Origin: Acidaminococcus sp. CAG:917
GTDB taxonomy: Bacteria > Bacillota > Clostridia > Christensenellales > CAG-917
Direction: 5' to 3'
DNA length: 6,338 nucleotides
NCBI GenBank assembly: GCA_000437555.1
Contig: FR901011.1
Location: forward strand, 56,952 to 63,289
The notes below the pieces were generated by a model. It saw only the letters and a list, made by a program, of their open reading frames with translations, was not told the origin of the DNA and did no database searches. Position 1 is the stretch's first letter. Every line of letters begins with the position of its first letter. Made by a program: the position numbers and the translations under genes. Positions 5,720 to 6,338 of this stretch are shown in pieces.

Positions 5720-6338
5720 TTTTTGCGCCGATATAGGATATAAAAGCATAAACCATTACGGCGAGCAGCTTTGCGGCGACCACGTGGATATTGTCGAGGA
5801 AAACGAGAATTCCACCGTCATCGTGCTTGCGGACGGTCTTGGCAGCGGAGTTAAGGCGAGTATACTGTCGACACTCACTTCCAAGATAATTTCCACAATG
5901 CTTGCCGAGGGATTAAAAATAGAGGAATGCGTCTCGGCCATTGCCGCAACTCTTCCCGTCTGTTCTACAAGGGGAGTGGCGTATTCCACTTTCACGATAA
6001 TCCGTCTTATCGACAACGACAGCGTCGAGCTTATTCAGTATGACAATCCGCCCGTGCTCATGATAAGAGACGGGGCAAGATACGATTACCCCAAAACCGA
6101 AATGAGCATAGACGGCAAAAAGATTTTTAAATCTCTCATACGTCTTAAAGAGGACGACGTGTTTGTCGCTATGAGCGACGGCTGCCCGCACGCAGGCATA
6201 GGCACGGCATATAATTTCGGCTGGAAATACGACGACATTGCCGAGTTTATGGAAATGCTTGTCCCCGTAGGTTATACGGCAAAAACGCTTTCGACTATGC
6301 TCATCGACGAGGTAAACAAACTATACGGCTCCCGCCCC
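5712..6338 (+). CDS. SpoIIE/PP2C-like protein phosphatase (3' end outside window)
   Basis: The frame from the ATG at 5712 stays open to the right edge, giving 209 residues of a SpoIIE-type PP2C (PPM) serine/threonine phosphatase, a metal-dependent enzyme that typically dephosphorylates partner-switching or anti-sigma-antagonist proteins. Visible motifs are CGD (D23), ADGLGSG (D41, G42), the stretch RGVAYSTFTII (87-97), YDNPPVLMIRDG (110-121) and MSDG (D156, G157). The acidic residues D23, D41 and D156 fit the Mn/Mg-binding aspartates of the family. No membrane segment or sensor domain is seen, so input must come from elsewhere. The gene overlaps the HydS-like gene by 8 bases, so the two are translationally coupled and the sensor is the obvious upstream partner. 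The pairing of a PAS-type [FeFe]-hydrogenase with a phosphatase is known in Clostridia; the target is unknown. Most of the catalytic domain is present, with the last part missing. Confidence 0.88.
   Translation, partial: MNDFCADIGYKSINHYGEQLCGDHVDIVEENENSTVIVLADGLGSGVKASILSTLTSKIISTMLAEGLKIEECVSAIAATLPVCSTRGVAYSTFTIIRLIDNDSVELIQYDNPPVLMIRDGARYDYPKTEMSIDGKKIFKSLIRLKEDDVFVAMSDGCPHAGIGTAYNFGWKYDDIAEFMEMLVPVGYTAKTLSTMLIDEVNKLYGSRP

Noticed and set aside
5285..5749. 154-codon open frame on the minus strand
   Set aside because: It is antisense to the PAS and tail coding region and its product has no recognisable family features.

Overview
This window looks like chromosomal DNA of a member of the Clostridia (Firmicutes), probably an uncultured anaerobe. 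The reasons are moderate GC content, AAGGAG-type ribosome binding sites, a TTG start, tight gene packing, and above all a sensory-type [FeFe]-hydrogenase next to a SpoIIE-like phosphatase, a pairing typical of anaerobic clostridia. The lineage is an inference; there is no rRNA or other strong phylogenetic marker here.

Layout, all genes on the + strand. (1) 2-421 is the C-terminal third of IMP dehydrogenase (guaB), cut by the left edge and followed by an inverted repeat at 448-491 that probably ends its transcript. (2) 596-1390 is a small metal-dependent amidohydrolase of unknown substrate. It is followed after 4 bases by 1395-3224, the ribosome-associated GTPase TypA/BipA, which very probably uses a TTG start; a good intrinsic terminator lies at 3231-3266. 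(3) 3267-3540 is a 274-base non-coding region with two candidate promoters, one of them overlapped at its presumed start site by a pair of TATCGATA palindromes. (4) 3541-6338 is a four-gene operon: two tandem, homologous thioredoxin-like [2Fe-2S] ferredoxins (79 and 81 aa), a 558-aa sensory [FeFe]-hydrogenase-like protein (two [4Fe-4S] sites, H-cluster domain, a further Fe-S motif, PAS domain, C-terminal coiled coil), and a SpoIIE/PP2C-type phosphatase cut by the right edge.

The operon reads as a redox or H2 signalling chain. The small ferredoxins could exchange electrons with the hydrogenase-like sensor, whose PAS and coiled-coil tail could transmit its state to the phosphatase, whose start overlaps the sensor's end. 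This flow is inferred from domain content and gene order. The most unusual details are the altered residues around the putative H-cluster (SSCCHS where a proline normally follows the two cysteines, GPC for MPC, SAC for MAC, GGP for GGG), the duplicated ferredoxin, and the palindromic operator candidate. No mobile elements, CRISPR arrays, tRNA or rRNA genes were seen.
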